From Chloroflexota bacterium (GTDB lineage Bacteria; Chloroflexota; Anaerolineae; B4-G1), in NCBI GenBank assembly GCA_024232355.1, contig JAAEPW010000375.1, positions 1 to 64,000 of the forward strand: a DNA stretch of 64,000 nt, written 5' to 3'. Numbering within the stretch: position 1 is the first letter of the stretch; every line of letters begins with the position of its first letter. Below the pieces are notes generated by a model. That model saw only the letters and a list, made by a program, of their open reading frames with translations, had not been told where the DNA came from and made no database searches. Position numbers and translations under genes: made by a program. Shown piece by piece: positions 8,216-20,025 of this stretch.

Positions 8216-10081
8216 CTACACAACCTCCCAAAACTCGGACCACTCCCGTCGCAACCGCCCCATATCCAAAACTGTGCCAGGCTGCGCAGCCTGCGCTTGA
8301 ATGCGTTCCCGCCAGATGGCGCGCTCTGTGAACCACTCGCCACTTGGATAACGACGTGCTTGCCCCAACAGCGCGCAGACGTGACCGTAGGGGAAAGGTA
8401 ACCCCGCATCCGCTTTGACCGCCTGCAAACAATGAGCCAGCGCTTGTGCCAGCGACTCTTGCGCCGCATCGAACGCTCCCTGGCCCCACCGGATCTCGGT
8501 CAGCAAGCGGTAGCTCTTGGCCAAGTTGTTGAGCGCGTACGCCAGCGGCGGCCCGCTCAGGTGAGCCTTGTAGACCGGTTCGATCCCTTGCTCCTGCCAC
8601 GCAATGGACCGTTGCAAAAGCCGCATCGCCTGTGCCAATCGTCCCCGCGCGATGGCGGCCTCGGCCAGACGGTTGGTCACATAGGCGTGCTCCTCCAGGT
8701 CGGGCGGGCGCACGGCCAGCCATTCCCAATCCAGTGCCGGTTCTGCGCCGCGCGGGTCCAGAATGATCTCGCGCAGCAGTGATTCGGCCCAATTGTACTC
8801 GACTTGCTCCGAGGCCAGCCGGTCATCGAGCTGCACGCTTTCGTCACGGCGACGGCGGTCGGCCAGGGCGATGTAAGAACGGGCCAAGTTGCCTTGGGCA
8901 TAGCGCAATACCTGACGCTCTTGGGCATCGCCACTGGCGTGATCCAAACCTCGCCGTGCGGCCTGATACGCATCCACTGCCAGTGCCCATTTTTCCAGTG
9001 CATAGAGCGTATTGCCCAACCGCAACCACAGCTTTACGGACACCCGCAGTCCGATACGGGCCATCAGTGTGAGAAAATTGTGCAAGGCATAGACGCACTG
9101 GCGCTCGTCGGCGGTATAATCGCCCCAGGAAACGCCAAAGTCGGGCGATTGATCCTGCAAGCGAACACCCTGCGCCAGATGAGAAAGTCCGGCCGCAAGC
9201 TGTTGTACCGCCTCCCCAACGTGCCCCTCTTCCTGTTCCAGCGCGGTGAGCATTGTATACAGGTTTGTGCGCCGTTCCACCCGCTTGTTGACCGTATCCA
9301 AACCTGTCGATAGAAAAGTGTGCACGTCATCACTGCCGGGCAAGGGGATGAGGACGAGACGCTTGCGATACCAATAACGCCACAGGTGTGGGTTGTCGCC
9401 CGTCTCTAACATCGTGGCGAACGCAAAACGTCGATAAGCGCCCAGCACGTGTTGGACGGTGCTGTAGATCGCCCGAAAGTTGGGGTCTGTGAGGCTAAAA
9501 CCGACAAACAGAAACGTCCGCGTCGCCAGCAGTGACTGTAAATAAGTGACGATGGCCGGGTGCCGTTGGGCGTAGGTCTCATAATCGTCGCGGGCGACGA
9601 CTATAGTGTCGGGCGCCGAGACGCAGCCGTGCATCTTGACCAGCGTGACCCGGTCGTCGGTGCGGATGCGGCCCACCTGGCTGTCCTCGACGACCACGTT
9701 GACCTGGCGCGCCTGCGCCCGCAGCGCCCGCTCCGTCAGCCGGTCAAAGTTGGTGGTAAAGACGACGTCGAACGGATAGCGGGCCAATAACTGCTGCAAC
9801 GGTGTCGGATCTTTGGACGGGTCGTGGAATACTTGGACCATCCGCTGTTCCAGCGCAGCGCGCCCGTGGGCCTCGACCACCCACTGGGGCACGTCGAGCA
9901 CATCTCCGCTGTGGCTAGAGATGCCAAACTCGTCACCCAGGCGGTCGATGAGCTGCTGCCAGTGGGGAAAACGCCCCGCAGAGACGCCCGCCCCGACAAA
10001 GAGCACGCCGTTTCCGGTGCTGATCTCTTCCCATAAGAAATCCAACTGCCGGTCGGTTGGCTGCATCGACACTTGAGGCAT
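8216..10081 (-). CDS. SIR2-domain protein with C-terminal TPR-like repeats
   Basis: This 621-residue protein starts with a SIR2-like Rossmann domain: FVGAGVSAG (28-36), TTNFD near 109, KMHG (His of the NAD-cleaving site) near 149, and FVGFSLTDPN near 193. Residues about 270-610 are helical repeats. Such SIR2 domains are NADases in Thoeris ThsA, DSR and SIR2-STAND-type defence systems, where the repeats sense the trigger. Its start overlaps the stop of the upstream exporter gene in a TAATG junction, so the two are translationally coupled. There is no signal peptide. The alternative is a regulatory deacylase, but the divergent SIR2_2-like form makes an NAD-consuming effector more likely (inference). 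Confidence 0.88.
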   Translation of the reverse strand: MPQVSMQPTDRQLDFLWEEISTGNGVLFVGAGVSAGRFPHWQQLIDRLGDEFGISSHSGDVLDVPQWVVEAHGRAALEQRMVQVFHDPSKDPTPLQQLLARYPFDVVFTTNFDRLTERALRAQARQVNVVVEDSQVGRIRTDDRVTLVKMHGCVSAPDTIVVARDDYETYAQRHPAIVTYLQSLLATRTFLFVGFSLTDPNFRAIYSTVQHVLGAYRRFAFATMLETGDNPHLWRYWYRKRLVLIPLPGSDDVHTFLSTGLDTVNKRVERRTNLYTMLTALEQEEGHVGEAVQQLAAGLSHLAQGVRLQDQSPDFGVSWGDYTADERQCVYALHNFLTLMARIGLRVSVKLWLRLGNTLYALEKWALAVDAYQAARRGLDHASGDAQERQVLRYAQGNLARSYIALADRRRRDESVQLDDRLASEQVEYNWAESLLREIILDPRGAEPALDWEWLAVRPPDLEEHAYVTNRLAEAAIARGRLAQAMRLLQRSIAWQEQGIEPVYKAHLSGPPLAYALNNLAKSYRLLTEIRWGQGAFDAAQESLAQALAHCLQAVKADAGLPFPYGHVCALLGQARRYPSGEWFTERAIWRERIQAQAAQPGTVLDMGRLRREWSEFWEVV

Positions 10082-11826
10082 TACGTTTTCTCTGTCCTGC
10101 TCGCTGCCAATTCCAACTGCCGCTGGTAGAGCTGGCTGTACAACCCTCCCCGCGCCAACAACTCGTGATGATCGCCCACCTCTCGGATGCGGCCTTCTTC
10201 TAGCGCAATGATCTTGTCGGCGTTGCGGATCGTGCTCAGCCGGTGGGCGATGACCAGCGATGTGCGCCCCTTCATCACCTCGTCCAGCGCTTGTTGGATC
10301 AGGTACTCGGCCTCGGCGTCCACCGACGATGTCGCCTCGTCCAGGATCAGGATGCGCGGGTCGGCCAGGATCGCTCTCGCTAGCGCCAGCCGCTGTTTTT
10401 GCCCGCCGCTCAACTTGACGCCCCTCTCGCCAATGTCGGTATCATAGCCTTGCGATAGTTGCTCGATGAATTCGTGGGCATAGGCGGCCTTGGCAGCGGC
10501 GACCAATTCATCCTCACCAGCATCGGGTTTGCCGTAGAGCAGATTCTCGCGCACTGTGGTGTTGAACAAAAAGGTGTCTTGCAGAACCACGGCCACGTGC
10601 TGGCGCAGCGACTCAACCTGCACACCCCGCAGATCGTGACTGTCCACCAAGACCCGTCCGTGGATCGGGTCGTAAAAGCGGCACAACAGGTTGGCGATAC
10701 TCGTCTTGCCCGCACCGCTCGGCCCGACCAATGCCACTACCTCGCCGGGCGCGATGTGGAAATCGACGTCGTGCAGCACCTCGTCGCCCTTGCCGTATCG
10801 AAAGTGCACGTCGTCAAACACCACGTCCCCCGCGATCTCATCCAGCGCGACCGCGTCCGGCGCGTCCTGGATCTCGGATACCTCGTCCATCAGCTCGAAA
10901 ATGCGTTCCCCAGCGGCGATGGCTTCCTGAAAGACGTTGTCAACCTCCGTCAACCGTCGCAGGGGGGCGTAGAACGAGGTGATGTAGGACAGAAAAGCGA
11001 CCAACGTTCCCAACGACAACTCGCCCTGGACCACCCGCTGCGCCCCGAAACCAAGCACCATCACACCCCCCAGGGCAGACACAAAGTGCAGCGCGGGAAA
11101 AAAGGTGGAAAAAGCGCGCACACCCTGCACCCGCTGCTGGTAGTAATCCTCGCTGGTATCCTTGAACTGTATCAACTCGACGTCCTCCTGCCCAAAGGCC
11201 TGAATGACGCGAATACCGGCCAAATTGTCCTGCAACTTGGCGTTGATGTGGCCGAGCTTGTCGCGCACTTTGCGGTAGATGGGGCGCACGCGCCGGTTAA
11301 AGTATCGCAGACCGCCCGCCACGAACGGCAGCGGCAGCAACGCCACCAACGCCAGCCGCCAATCGAGCACCAGCAGCACGGCCAGTGCCCCCGCCAACCG
11401 GAACAAGTCCAGGGCCGTTAGCGCCACGCCGTGGGTGACAAAGCTCTCCAACGCATTGACGTCGTTGGTCACTCGCGACATCAACTCGCCCGTAGATGTG
11501 CGCTCAAAAAAGGAGAGGGAGAGCCGTTGCAGGTGCTCATAAATGCGGACCCGCAGTTCAAAGATAAAGCGTGCGCCCAGCACGTGACGGACGTACATGT
11601 CGCCAAAATCTGCCAACTGCAGAAAGGCGTAAACACCGACCAGACCGGCGATCAATACGCCAAGCCGTGAGAGGTCGCCGGTGCCGATGATCTGGTCCAC
11701 GATCTCTCGTTGAAAGAGGGGCGGCACCAAGTTCAAGCCGGTGTGGAATGCCAATAGGACACTCGTCAAAAGCAGGGTTTTCCAATAGGGTCGCACATAG
11801 CCAAAGAGACGTTTCAGGATTTTCAT
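10081..11826 (-). CDS. ABC exporter, fused membrane and ATPase domains
   Basis: This 581-residue half-transporter has the six-helix type-IV exporter fold (about 15-310) and a nucleotide-binding domain with Walker A GPSGAGKT (near 371), signature LSGGQKQRLALARA and Walker B ILILDEATSSVD. It resembles MsbA/LmrA-type multidrug or lipid exporters and should work as a homodimer. GGAGG stands 8-12 nt before ATG. The stop overlaps the start of the SIR2 gene, an unusual pairing of an exporter with a possible NADase. The substrate is unknown. Confidence 0.93.
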   Translation of the reverse strand: MKILKRLFGYVRPYWKTLLLTSVLLAFHTGLNLVPPLFQREIVDQIIGTGDLSRLGVLIAGLVGVYAFLQLADFGDMYVRHVLGARFIFELRVRIYEHLQRLSLSFFERTSTGELMSRVTNDVNALESFVTHGVALTALDLFRLAGALAVLLVLDWRLALVALLPLPFVAGGLRYFNRRVRPIYRKVRDKLGHINAKLQDNLAGIRVIQAFGQEDVELIQFKDTSEDYYQQRVQGVRAFSTFFPALHFVSALGGVMVLGFGAQRVVQGELSLGTLVAFLSYITSFYAPLRRLTEVDNVFQEAIAAGERIFELMDEVSEIQDAPDAVALDEIAGDVVFDDVHFRYGKGDEVLHDVDFHIAPGEVVALVGPSGAGKTSIANLLCRFYDPIHGRVLVDSHDLRGVQVESLRQHVAVVLQDTFLFNTTVRENLLYGKPDAGEDELVAAAKAAYAHEFIEQLSQGYDTDIGERGVKLSGGQKQRLALARAILADPRILILDEATSSVDAEAEYLIQQALDEVMKGRTSLVIAHRLSTIRNADKIIALEEGRIREVGDHHELLARGGLYSQLYQRQLELAASRTEKT

Positions 11827-11857
11827 AAAGATTACCTCCGCGTATTTGTAGGGGATG

Positions 11858-11886
11858 AGTATAACACGTAAAACGTGAAACGTGAA
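11858..11886 (-). promoter_or_regulatory. Possible promoter of the exporter-SIR2 operon
   Basis: On the minus strand TATACT (11858-11863) lies 31 nt before the exporter start. At 17-bp spacing the -35 is poor (TTCACG) and falls within a run of ACGTTTCACG repeats (11864-11890) that also occur near 52900 and 55060. Confidence 0.4.
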
Positions 11887-11909
11887 ACGCGATCAATCGT
11901 CTCACCCGC

Positions 11910-11938
11910 TTGCCAACTTTGCACAAAAGCTGTATAGT
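11910..11938 (+). promoter_or_regulatory. Sigma-70-type promoter of the repeat protein
   Basis: TTGCCA (11910-11915), 17-bp spacer, TATAGT (11933-11938). Each hexamer has five of six consensus bases. It lies 35 nt before the next start codon. Confidence 0.65.
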
Positions 11939-11972
11939 TTTGGATAATATTACCTAACGGAGGAAAAAGACG

Positions 11973-14171
11973 ATGAAACTGGGACGAATTTCATTGGCAA
12001 TCATAGTGTCCGTAGGGCTGCTGTCGCTGATGATACTGGCGTTGGATGGACGGAATCGCACGGCGCAGGCGCAGAAACCAGACCCGCCGGAAGCAACTCG
12101 AAATACAACTATGCAGACCAACAATTCTACCTGGATCATCGAGCGCGTAGATGCCCCCAGGAATTGGACCAACATGACCAACCGCAGCCTGGCATTGGAC
12201 AGTTCGGGCTACCCACACATTGCCTACGGGGAAGACAACCTGTACCATGCCTGGTACGATGGCTCTACCTGGCACACCGAGGTGGTGGATGAGGATTGGG
12301 GGGCAGCCGTGGGAGAATATGCTGCCATCGCGTTGGACAGCTCCGACTATGCACACATCGTCTACCAAAACTCTAGCAGCAACTACCTCAAGCACGCTCG
12401 TTTCAATGGGATCACGTGGACCATCCAAACGGTAGATGGCGATAACGCGGGCGAGCACACATCGTTGATGCTGGACACCGCCGATCACCCACACGTCAGC
12501 TATGCCAGCGGCGGGGCTACCAAAATCTTACGCTATGCCTACCACGACGGCAACACTTGGGACACCCAGACCGTAGACGACAGTGGAGACGTGGGGGAAT
12601 ATACTTCGCTGGCACTGGATGGGAACGGTGCTCCTCACGTTAGCTATTACGACGACGACAGCACTGCGCTCAAGCACGCCTGGTACAGCAACACCACTTG
12701 GTTGAGCGAGACCGTGGACAGTGATGGTGAAACAGGTCAGTATTCCTCCCTGGCGCTGGATTCCAGCGCGCCCTACACCCCGCACATTAGTTATCGTGGC
12801 GGCGGATTCAAAAGCTCTTGGCTCAAGTATGCCCGTTGGACGGAGAGCGGCTGGATCAGCGAAACCGTGGATGACAACGGGAACGTGGGTATATTCACCT
12901 CATTGGCGTTGGATGGAGATCGTTATCCGCACATCAGCTACCACGACGGCAGCAGCAGCACCCTCAAGTATGCTCGTTGGACAGGCAGCGCCTGGACCAG
13001 TGAGACCGTGGATGCCAGTGGCGATGTGGGATGGTTCACGTCGTTGGCGCTGGAATCTAGCATTCCCTATACCCCGCACATCAGCTACCTGGACCGCGCC
13101 AATCACGGCATCAAGTACACTCGTTGGACAGGCTCCGAATGGGACTTTGCGATCGTGGATAGCGGGGGAGAGGTGGGCTCTGCTACTTCGCTGGCCCTTG
13201 ATTCCGCCGACCGCCCGCACATCTCTTACTACAATGGCTGGCCTCACAAGAACCTAAAGTATGCCTATCACGGCGGCAGCGGGTGGATGAGCGAAACCGC
13301 AGACAGCACCAAAAGCGTGGGCACGCACACATCGCTGGCACTGGATGGAGATGGCTACCCACACGTCAGCTACTTTGCCTTGACCGACAGCGCTCTCAAG
13401 TATGCTTACTGGACCGGAATCGTCTGGGTGAGCCAAACCGTAGACAGCGATGGGATGGGAAAACACAACTCGCTGGCATTGGATGGCGACGATTACCCAC
13501 ACATCGCCTACTTTGACGATGGCGACGATAATCTTAAATATGCCTACTGGACCGGAAGCGTCTGGGTGAGCCAGACCGTGGAAAGCGACGGACGGGTAGG
13601 TGAGTACGCCTCGCTGGCGCTGGCGACCACCGCTCCCTACACTCCGCACATCAGCTACCACGACTATAGCGATTCCGACCTCAAGTACGCCTACTGGACC
13701 GGAAGCGCATGGATGAGTGAGACCGTGGACAACGTCGGGGGTTTCGGAGAGCAAGACACCTCACTGGCGCTGGACGGAGACGGTTACCCTCACATCGGCT
13801 ATGCGGATGGCCCTGACCTCAAGTACGCTCGCTGGACAGGGAGCGCTTGGGTGAGCCAGACTGTAGATGATAGCGGAGAAATGTATGACATCTCGCTGGC
13901 GCTGGATGCCACCATGCCCTACACGCTGCACATCGCGTACTATGATGGCTGGCCCAACGCCACCCTCAAACACGCCTACCAGACGGAACAGGGCTGGATC
14001 AGTGAGACCGTGGACAGCGAAGGAGTTGTGGGCCAGTACGCCTCGCTGGCATTGGATGGGGACGGCCAGCCGCACATTGCCTATTACGATTGGACTAACG
14101 GCGACCTCAAATATGCGTACCAAGTTGTGAATTACGTGGTATTTTTACCAGTGGTGTTGCGCAACAATTGA
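11973..14171 (+). CDS. Secreted beta-repeat protein with 13-14 tandem units
   Basis: This 732-residue protein has an N-terminal hydrophobic signal (about 6-23) and an Ala/Gln/Pro-rich linker. Thirteen full repeats and one partial repeat of about 45-50 residues follow. Their consensus is [14 protein letters not shown], then [11 protein letters not shown] and SETVDSxGxVG. The periodicity suggests a beta-propeller or beta-solenoid, like BNR/sialidase-type or exo-surface repeats, but no catalytic residues can be named. It ends in [12 protein letters not shown], a short hydrophobic L-P-x-V-x-x-N tail also seen in the giant protein at the end of this window. GGAGGAAAAA precedes ATG. It probably acts at the cell surface, in adhesion or glycan binding (inference). 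Confidence 0.85.
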   Translation: MKLGRISLAIIVSVGLLSLMILALDGRNRTAQAQKPDPPEATRNTTMQTNNSTWIIERVDAPRNWTNMTNRSLALDSSGYPHIAYGEDNLYHAWYDGSTWHTEVVDEDWGAAVGEYAAIALDSSDYAHIVYQNSSSNYLKHARFNGITWTIQTVDGDNAGEHTSLMLDTADHPHVSYASGGATKILRYAYHDGNTWDTQTVDDSGDVGEYTSLALDGNGAPHVSYYDDDSTALKHAWYSNTTWLSETVDSDGETGQYSSLALDSSAPYTPHISYRGGGFKSSWLKYARWTESGWISETVDDNGNVGIFTSLALDGDRYPHISYHDGSSSTLKYARWTGSAWTSETVDASGDVGWFTSLALESSIPYTPHISYLDRANHGIKYTRWTGSEWDFAIVDSGGEVGSATSLALDSADRPHISYYNGWPHKNLKYAYHGGSGWMSETADSTKSVGTHTSLALDGDGYPHVSYFALTDSALKYAYWTGIVWVSQTVDSDGMGKHNSLALDGDDYPHIAYFDDGDDNLKYAYWTGSVWVSQTVESDGRVGEYASLALATTAPYTPHISYHDYSDSDLKYAYWTGSAWMSETVDNVGGFGEQDTSLALDGDGYPHIGYADGPDLKYARWTGSAWVSQTVDDSGEMYDISLALDATMPYTLHIAYYDGWPNATLKHAYQTEQGWISETVDSEGVVGQYASLALDGDGQPHIAYYDWTNGDLKYAYQVVNYVVFLPVVLRNN

Positions 14172-14191
14172 CAAGTATACGGAGGAGTGGT

Positions 14192-15703
<1,512 letters not shown>

Positions 15704-15734
15704 CAGAACACAGTATAACACAAGGAGGGAAAGT

Positions 15735-17582
15735 ATGTCTAAAAAAAGAAAACGGAAAAAGCAATCTGATACGAGACGGCGACGTGAGATGGAGAGGATC
15801 CAGAAAACCGCTCAAGAACAAAGTGCGGCTATGCCCTCCTCACCTTCTCCCTCAAGTGAAACTCTTCCGTCTCCATCACTCCTGGAAGAACCCATAGCAT
15901 CCGAGGAGGCTGAAAAAGAGGATCTCTGGACGCAGTTCGAGAGAGCCAAACCGGATGACAAACAGATCATTTTCCAAAACGCACTAGAGGCGGGAGAATT
16001 GGACGACGAATATGCCTTTGAAATGCTAAGCGTCATCCGCTCAGAACTCGATCTGGGCGAACAGACAGCCCGGACTCGTTACGCCGAATTGGTGGAACAA
16101 TTACGCCAACAAGCACCTGACCCATACCACAAAAGCATCGAATACTATCACGAAAATCTCATCCACGATGCCATCGCTGATGGACGATGGGAAGCGCTAC
16201 CCGAGTTATTGACCCCGTTCGCTGAAGAAGCAGAGACCACTGCTGAGACCTTTTCTCGTATCATTGATCAATTGCAATATCATGGTCAGATACAACCGCT
16301 CATCCAGGCAATGTCCCAAGGTTGGTCGCAAATGGTACAAGCCAAAGAGTTGTTCGCCTGGGCAATTGAAGAGTTTGGTGCCCAGTTGACGAATCTTCAT
16401 TTGTTCAACTATTTGGAAACCATCGAAAATCCCCGTGCAGACGACTCGGTATTGTTGGAGGTCACCAAAACCTACAACCAATGGCAAGAGGGTTGGTTGG
16501 AGCGATTTATTCCACGACTGACAGCAACCACTCCGTCCCCGTGGCAATCAGCCGATTTTGACGAGTCGGTAGATGCCGATCAATTGCACGTGAATTTCAA
16601 CAACCTATTGGCCGAGTTTGTCGCCGATCAGCACCGATCCGGCATACCCTATAGCCGAGGGTATATGGCCTGGATGCGACTGTCCAGAGTGATAAATCAG
16701 CAGTTTTCTGCACCTATCCCTGCACCCCGACCACGGGGAGGGGGAAAGCGCAAAAAAGGGAAAAGGCGTCCGGCTCGCTCCAAGATGCCGATCTCTCCCC
16801 TCGTGCCACGTTATCAGACGATGGACAAAGCACTCGTCGATTTATTTCCCTTTATGGGTGCGCAACCATATAAAGCGGCAGCTATTGTGGAACTTTTGCC
16901 CGCCTATCTACATTTTCTGGCTCGCCTGAAACTGATCCACCCCAAACAGATGGATCAGGCACTGGTCGAGTTGAAGCCACTGAAAACCCTCACACCCCGT
17001 ATACTCGACAATTATGGAGCCGACCCTCATGTCATAGATGCAGTGAGAGTAGCTTGGTCAGATGAGGCTCTGGACAATCTGAAGAACGACCCCGCGCTGG
17101 CCGATGCCCGTGCGACGTCACCGACTCTACCTCCTCCGTCAGAAAAACCAACCCGCCGCCCCAACGCCATTCAAACTTGCACCTTTAAGGTAACCTACCT
17201 GGATAACCCTGACGTCTGGCGCACTATTGAGATCGCCGAGAATCAAACGCTGGACGATCTACACTATGCCATCCTGAGTGCCGTAGACTTTGACACCGAT
17301 CACCTCTACTCGTTCTACATGAGCGGACGGGCCTGGGACGACAGCACAGAGTACGCTTCTCCCCACGCCGATGGCCCCAGTGCAGCCAAGGTGAAAATCG
17401 GTGATCTAAATTTGCGTATGAAACAACGGTTCATGTACCTCTTTGACTATGGTGATGAACATCAGTTTGAGATACAATTGACGGATATCAATCCCGATGC
17501 CCCCAAAAAGGATTACCCACAAGTAGTCGAGATCCATGGCAAGAACCCGGTCCAGTATTCAGGGTGGGAAGACGCAGAATAG
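15735..17582 (+). CDS. pRiA4b ORF-3-like domain protein
   Basis: This protein has 615 residues. The first 35 are very basic (MSKKRKRKKQ, then RRRREMERIQ), followed by a Ser/Pro linker and a long helical region (about 60-455) with no family I recognise. Residues about 477-600 match the plasmid pRiA4b ORF-3-like fold (TCTFKVTYLDNPDVWRTIEI, LYSFYMSGRAWD, FMYLFDYGDEHQFEIQL). That domain is common in Chloroflexota and in some IS passenger genes, and its function is unsettled. ATG follows AAGGAGGG (15722-15729). A basic stretch at about 365-380 (RGGGKRKKGKRRP) suggests nucleic-acid contact. Confidence 0.85.
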   Translation: MSKKRKRKKQSDTRRRREMERIQKTAQEQSAAMPSSPSPSSETLPSPSLLEEPIASEEAEKEDLWTQFERAKPDDKQIIFQNALEAGELDDEYAFEMLSVIRSELDLGEQTARTRYAELVEQLRQQAPDPYHKSIEYYHENLIHDAIADGRWEALPELLTPFAEEAETTAETFSRIIDQLQYHGQIQPLIQAMSQGWSQMVQAKELFAWAIEEFGAQLTNLHLFNYLETIENPRADDSVLLEVTKTYNQWQEGWLERFIPRLTATTPSPWQSADFDESVDADQLHVNFNNLLAEFVADQHRSGIPYSRGYMAWMRLSRVINQQFSAPIPAPRPRGGGKRKKGKRRPARSKMPISPLVPRYQTMDKALVDLFPFMGAQPYKAAAIVELLPAYLHFLARLKLIHPKQMDQALVELKPLKTLTPRILDNYGADPHVIDAVRVAWSDEALDNLKNDPALADARATSPTLPPPSEKPTRRPNAIQTCTFKVTYLDNPDVWRTIEIAENQTLDDLHYAILSAVDFDTDHLYSFYMSGRAWDDSTEYASPHADGPSAAKVKIGDLNLRMKQRFMYLFDYGDEHQFEIQLTDINPDAPKKDYPQVVEIHGKNPVQYSGWEDAE

Positions 17583-17637
17583 GACGAAGACGATAAGTGG
17601 GATGAAGAGCAAAGCACCAAAATTGAAGGAGGATACA

Positions 17638-20025
17638 ATGTCCGCGATCCATACCATCCTCGGCCCCATCATGCGAACCGGGCTGACCTGGCTTAGTCGC
17701 CGCCGCCTGCCCAAGACCGAGGGCACACTACGCCTATCGGGGCTGGAGGCTCCGGTCGAGATCATTCGAGACCGATGGGGCATTCCCCACATTTACGCCA
17801 ACAGCCTGCCCGACCTCTTTTTTGCCCAGGGCTTTGTTCACGCCCAAGACCGGCTGTGGCAGATGGAGATCAACCGCCGCACCGCCACCGGCCGCCTGAG
17901 CGAAATCTTTGGCGACGTGACCCTCGACACCGATCGCATGACCCGCACCTTTGGTTTCAACCGGCTGGCTCAGGCCGATTTTGACGCTGCCTCCGAGGAA
18001 ATGCAAGAGGCGCTGCACGCCTATGCCATCGGCGTCAACGTCTTCCTCGACCAGACCAAAGGCCGCTTGCCCGTCGAGTTTACCCTGCTGCGTCACTGGC
18101 CCGAACCATGGACCCCGGTGGATAGCTTGGCATGGACGCGGGTGATGATATGGAACCTCTCCCACGCGTGGGCCGGTGAAATTGTCCGTGCTCAATTGGT
18201 CGAAAAACTCGGCCCAGAGCGTGCCGCCGACCTGGAAACCCGTTACCCCGAGCGCAACCCCATCACTCTGCCCCAGGGCATCGAATTCAATCGCCTCACA
18301 CTGGACGGGGTGCTGGAAGCAACCGATGGACCGTTCCTCGGCCAAGCTTTTGGCAGCAACGGGTGGGCGGTTGCCGCCAGCCGGATGACGACCCGATCGC
18401 CCGCTCTCTGCAACGACATGCACCTGGAATTGAAACTGCCCGGCGTTTGGTACGCCGCTCACCTGGTCGCCGGGACCGGCATCCAACAATTCAACGTTTC
18501 TGGCGTCTCTCTACCCGGTGTGCCCATGGTGCTCGTTGGTCACAACGCCCACATCGCTTGGGGGATGACCCTCGCTTTTACCGATTGCGAGGACCTGTTT
18601 GTGGAAAAATTCAACCCCGAAAACCCTCACCAATACCAGTTCAAGGACAAGTGGCTGGACGTAGACATTGTCCGTGAACTGATCGACGTCAAAGGGCAGT
18701 CTGATTCCCATATCGAGGAGGTTCTTGTCACCCGCCATGGTCCCGTCATCTCGGATGTCGTCGATACCCCAGGCCAACGGCTGGCGATCCAATCGATGGC
18801 ACTGCAACCTTGCCCCGTTATGCAGGGCTGGCTACAACTCAATCAGGCTCGCGACTGGAATGATTTTGTCGAGGCGATGCGCCTCATCGAAGCGCCCCAA
18901 CTCAACGTCCCCTATGCTGACGTGAATGGCAACATTGGTTACTGGATCACAGGCAAGGTGCCGGTGCGGGCCAAGGGGCAGGGCCTGATCCCCGCCCCCG
19001 GCTGGACCGGTGAGTACGAGTGGGTGGGTGAGGTCCCCTTTGAAGAGATGCCCCACGCCCTCAACCCGGAGCAGGGGTACATCCTCTCCTGCAACCACCG
19101 CATCATCTCTGATGACTATCCCCATTACCTGGGTTCCGTCTGGATGAACGGTTATCGCGCCCGCCGCGTCGTCGATGTTTTCGAGGAAAAATTCGAGAAC
19201 AAGGGTACTCTTTCGACCGATGATTTTCGAGCGCTGCAAGTTGATTGTCACTGCATCCCTGGCCTGGAACTGGCCGCCCGGCTGGACGGTTTTTCATCCG
19301 GTGACCTTGACGTCCAGGCAGCCCTGGGCAGATTGCGAGCCTGGGATGGTAATCTGACGACTGACAGCGTCGCCGGGACGCTATACGAAGTGATCCTCCA
19401 CCGGTTGTTCCATAACCTGTTGGAACCGGCACTGGGACGAGACCTACTCCACCAGCTGCTGGGAGAAGGTCCTCACCCGCTTCTCTACCACAGCACCGAG
19501 TTCTATGGGCACACCACTGTGACCGTGTTGCGGATGTTGGACGATCCCGATTCGGTTTGGGTTAAAGAAGCGGGCGGAAAGGATTTGTTGTTACGGCACA
19601 GCGTCGAACAAGCCATCGTGTGGCTCAAGGAATCGTTGGGGCCAAATATGGACAAGTGGCAGTGGGGCAAACTCCACGGAGCCGTCTTTCCCCACGCGAT
19701 GGGCATCCAGCCGCCCCTCGACCAGGTCTTTAACCGGGGTCCCTATCCCATCGGCGGCGATACTGATACCGTCTGCCAGACAGCTGCTCAGGCGCAGACA
19801 CCCTACAGCTCGAACGCTTGGGCGCCGTCCTTCCGGCAGATCGTGGACATGGGCAACCTTTCCCGCTCAGTGATGGCCTGTCCGCCGGGGCAATCGGGTC
19901 AACTGGGCAGTCGTCATTACGACGATCTGATCGAGCCGTGGTTACAGGGAGAGTATTTTCCAATGTTGTGGACGCGGGATCAGGTGGAAAAGGAAGCAAA
20001 AGAAATATTGCTATTGGAGCCGTAA
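17638..20025 (+). CDS. Penicillin acylase-family (Ntn-hydrolase) amidase
   Basis: This 795-residue precursor is the usual length for the S45 family. It is expected to self-cleave before Ser240 in FGSNGWAVA, giving alpha and beta chains with Ser240 as nucleophile. The alpha part has VEIIRDRWGIPHIYA and FAQGFVHAQDRLWQMEINRR. The beta part has the NDMHL and GHNAHIAWGMT segments. Substrates in this family include penicillins, N-acyl-homoserine lactones and acylated peptides, and none can be assigned here. No classical signal peptide is visible, which is unusual because many members are exported. ATG follows AAGGAGG (17626-17632). The stop is directly followed by the next gene's ATG. Confidence 0.92.
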   Translation: MSAIHTILGPIMRTGLTWLSRRRLPKTEGTLRLSGLEAPVEIIRDRWGIPHIYANSLPDLFFAQGFVHAQDRLWQMEINRRTATGRLSEIFGDVTLDTDRMTRTFGFNRLAQADFDAASEEMQEALHAYAIGVNVFLDQTKGRLPVEFTLLRHWPEPWTPVDSLAWTRVMIWNLSHAWAGEIVRAQLVEKLGPERAADLETRYPERNPITLPQGIEFNRLTLDGVLEATDGPFLGQAFGSNGWAVAASRMTTRSPALCNDMHLELKLPGVWYAAHLVAGTGIQQFNVSGVSLPGVPMVLVGHNAHIAWGMTLAFTDCEDLFVEKFNPENPHQYQFKDKWLDVDIVRELIDVKGQSDSHIEEVLVTRHGPVISDVVDTPGQRLAIQSMALQPCPVMQGWLQLNQARDWNDFVEAMRLIEAPQLNVPYADVNGNIGYWITGKVPVRAKGQGLIPAPGWTGEYEWVGEVPFEEMPHALNPEQGYILSCNHRIISDDYPHYLGSVWMNGYRARRVVDVFEEKFENKGTLSTDDFRALQVDCHCIPGLELAARLDGFSSGDLDVQAALGRLRAWDGNLTTDSVAGTLYEVILHRLFHNLLEPALGRDLLHQLLGEGPHPLLYHSTEFYGHTTVTVLRMLDDPDSVWVKEAGGKDLLLRHSVEQAIVWLKESLGPNMDKWQWGKLHGAVFPHAMGIQPPLDQVFNRGPYPIGGDTDTVCQTAAQAQTPYSSNAWAPSFRQIVDMGNLSRSVMACPPGQSGQLGSRHYDDLIEPWLQGEYFPMLWTRDQVEKEAKEILLLEP

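Noticed and set aside
12180..14100. Regularly spaced repeats that could suggest a CRISPR array or DNA satellite
   Set aside because: The spacing is a multiple of three and the repeats are protein repeats with variable DNA, so this is a repetitive gene.
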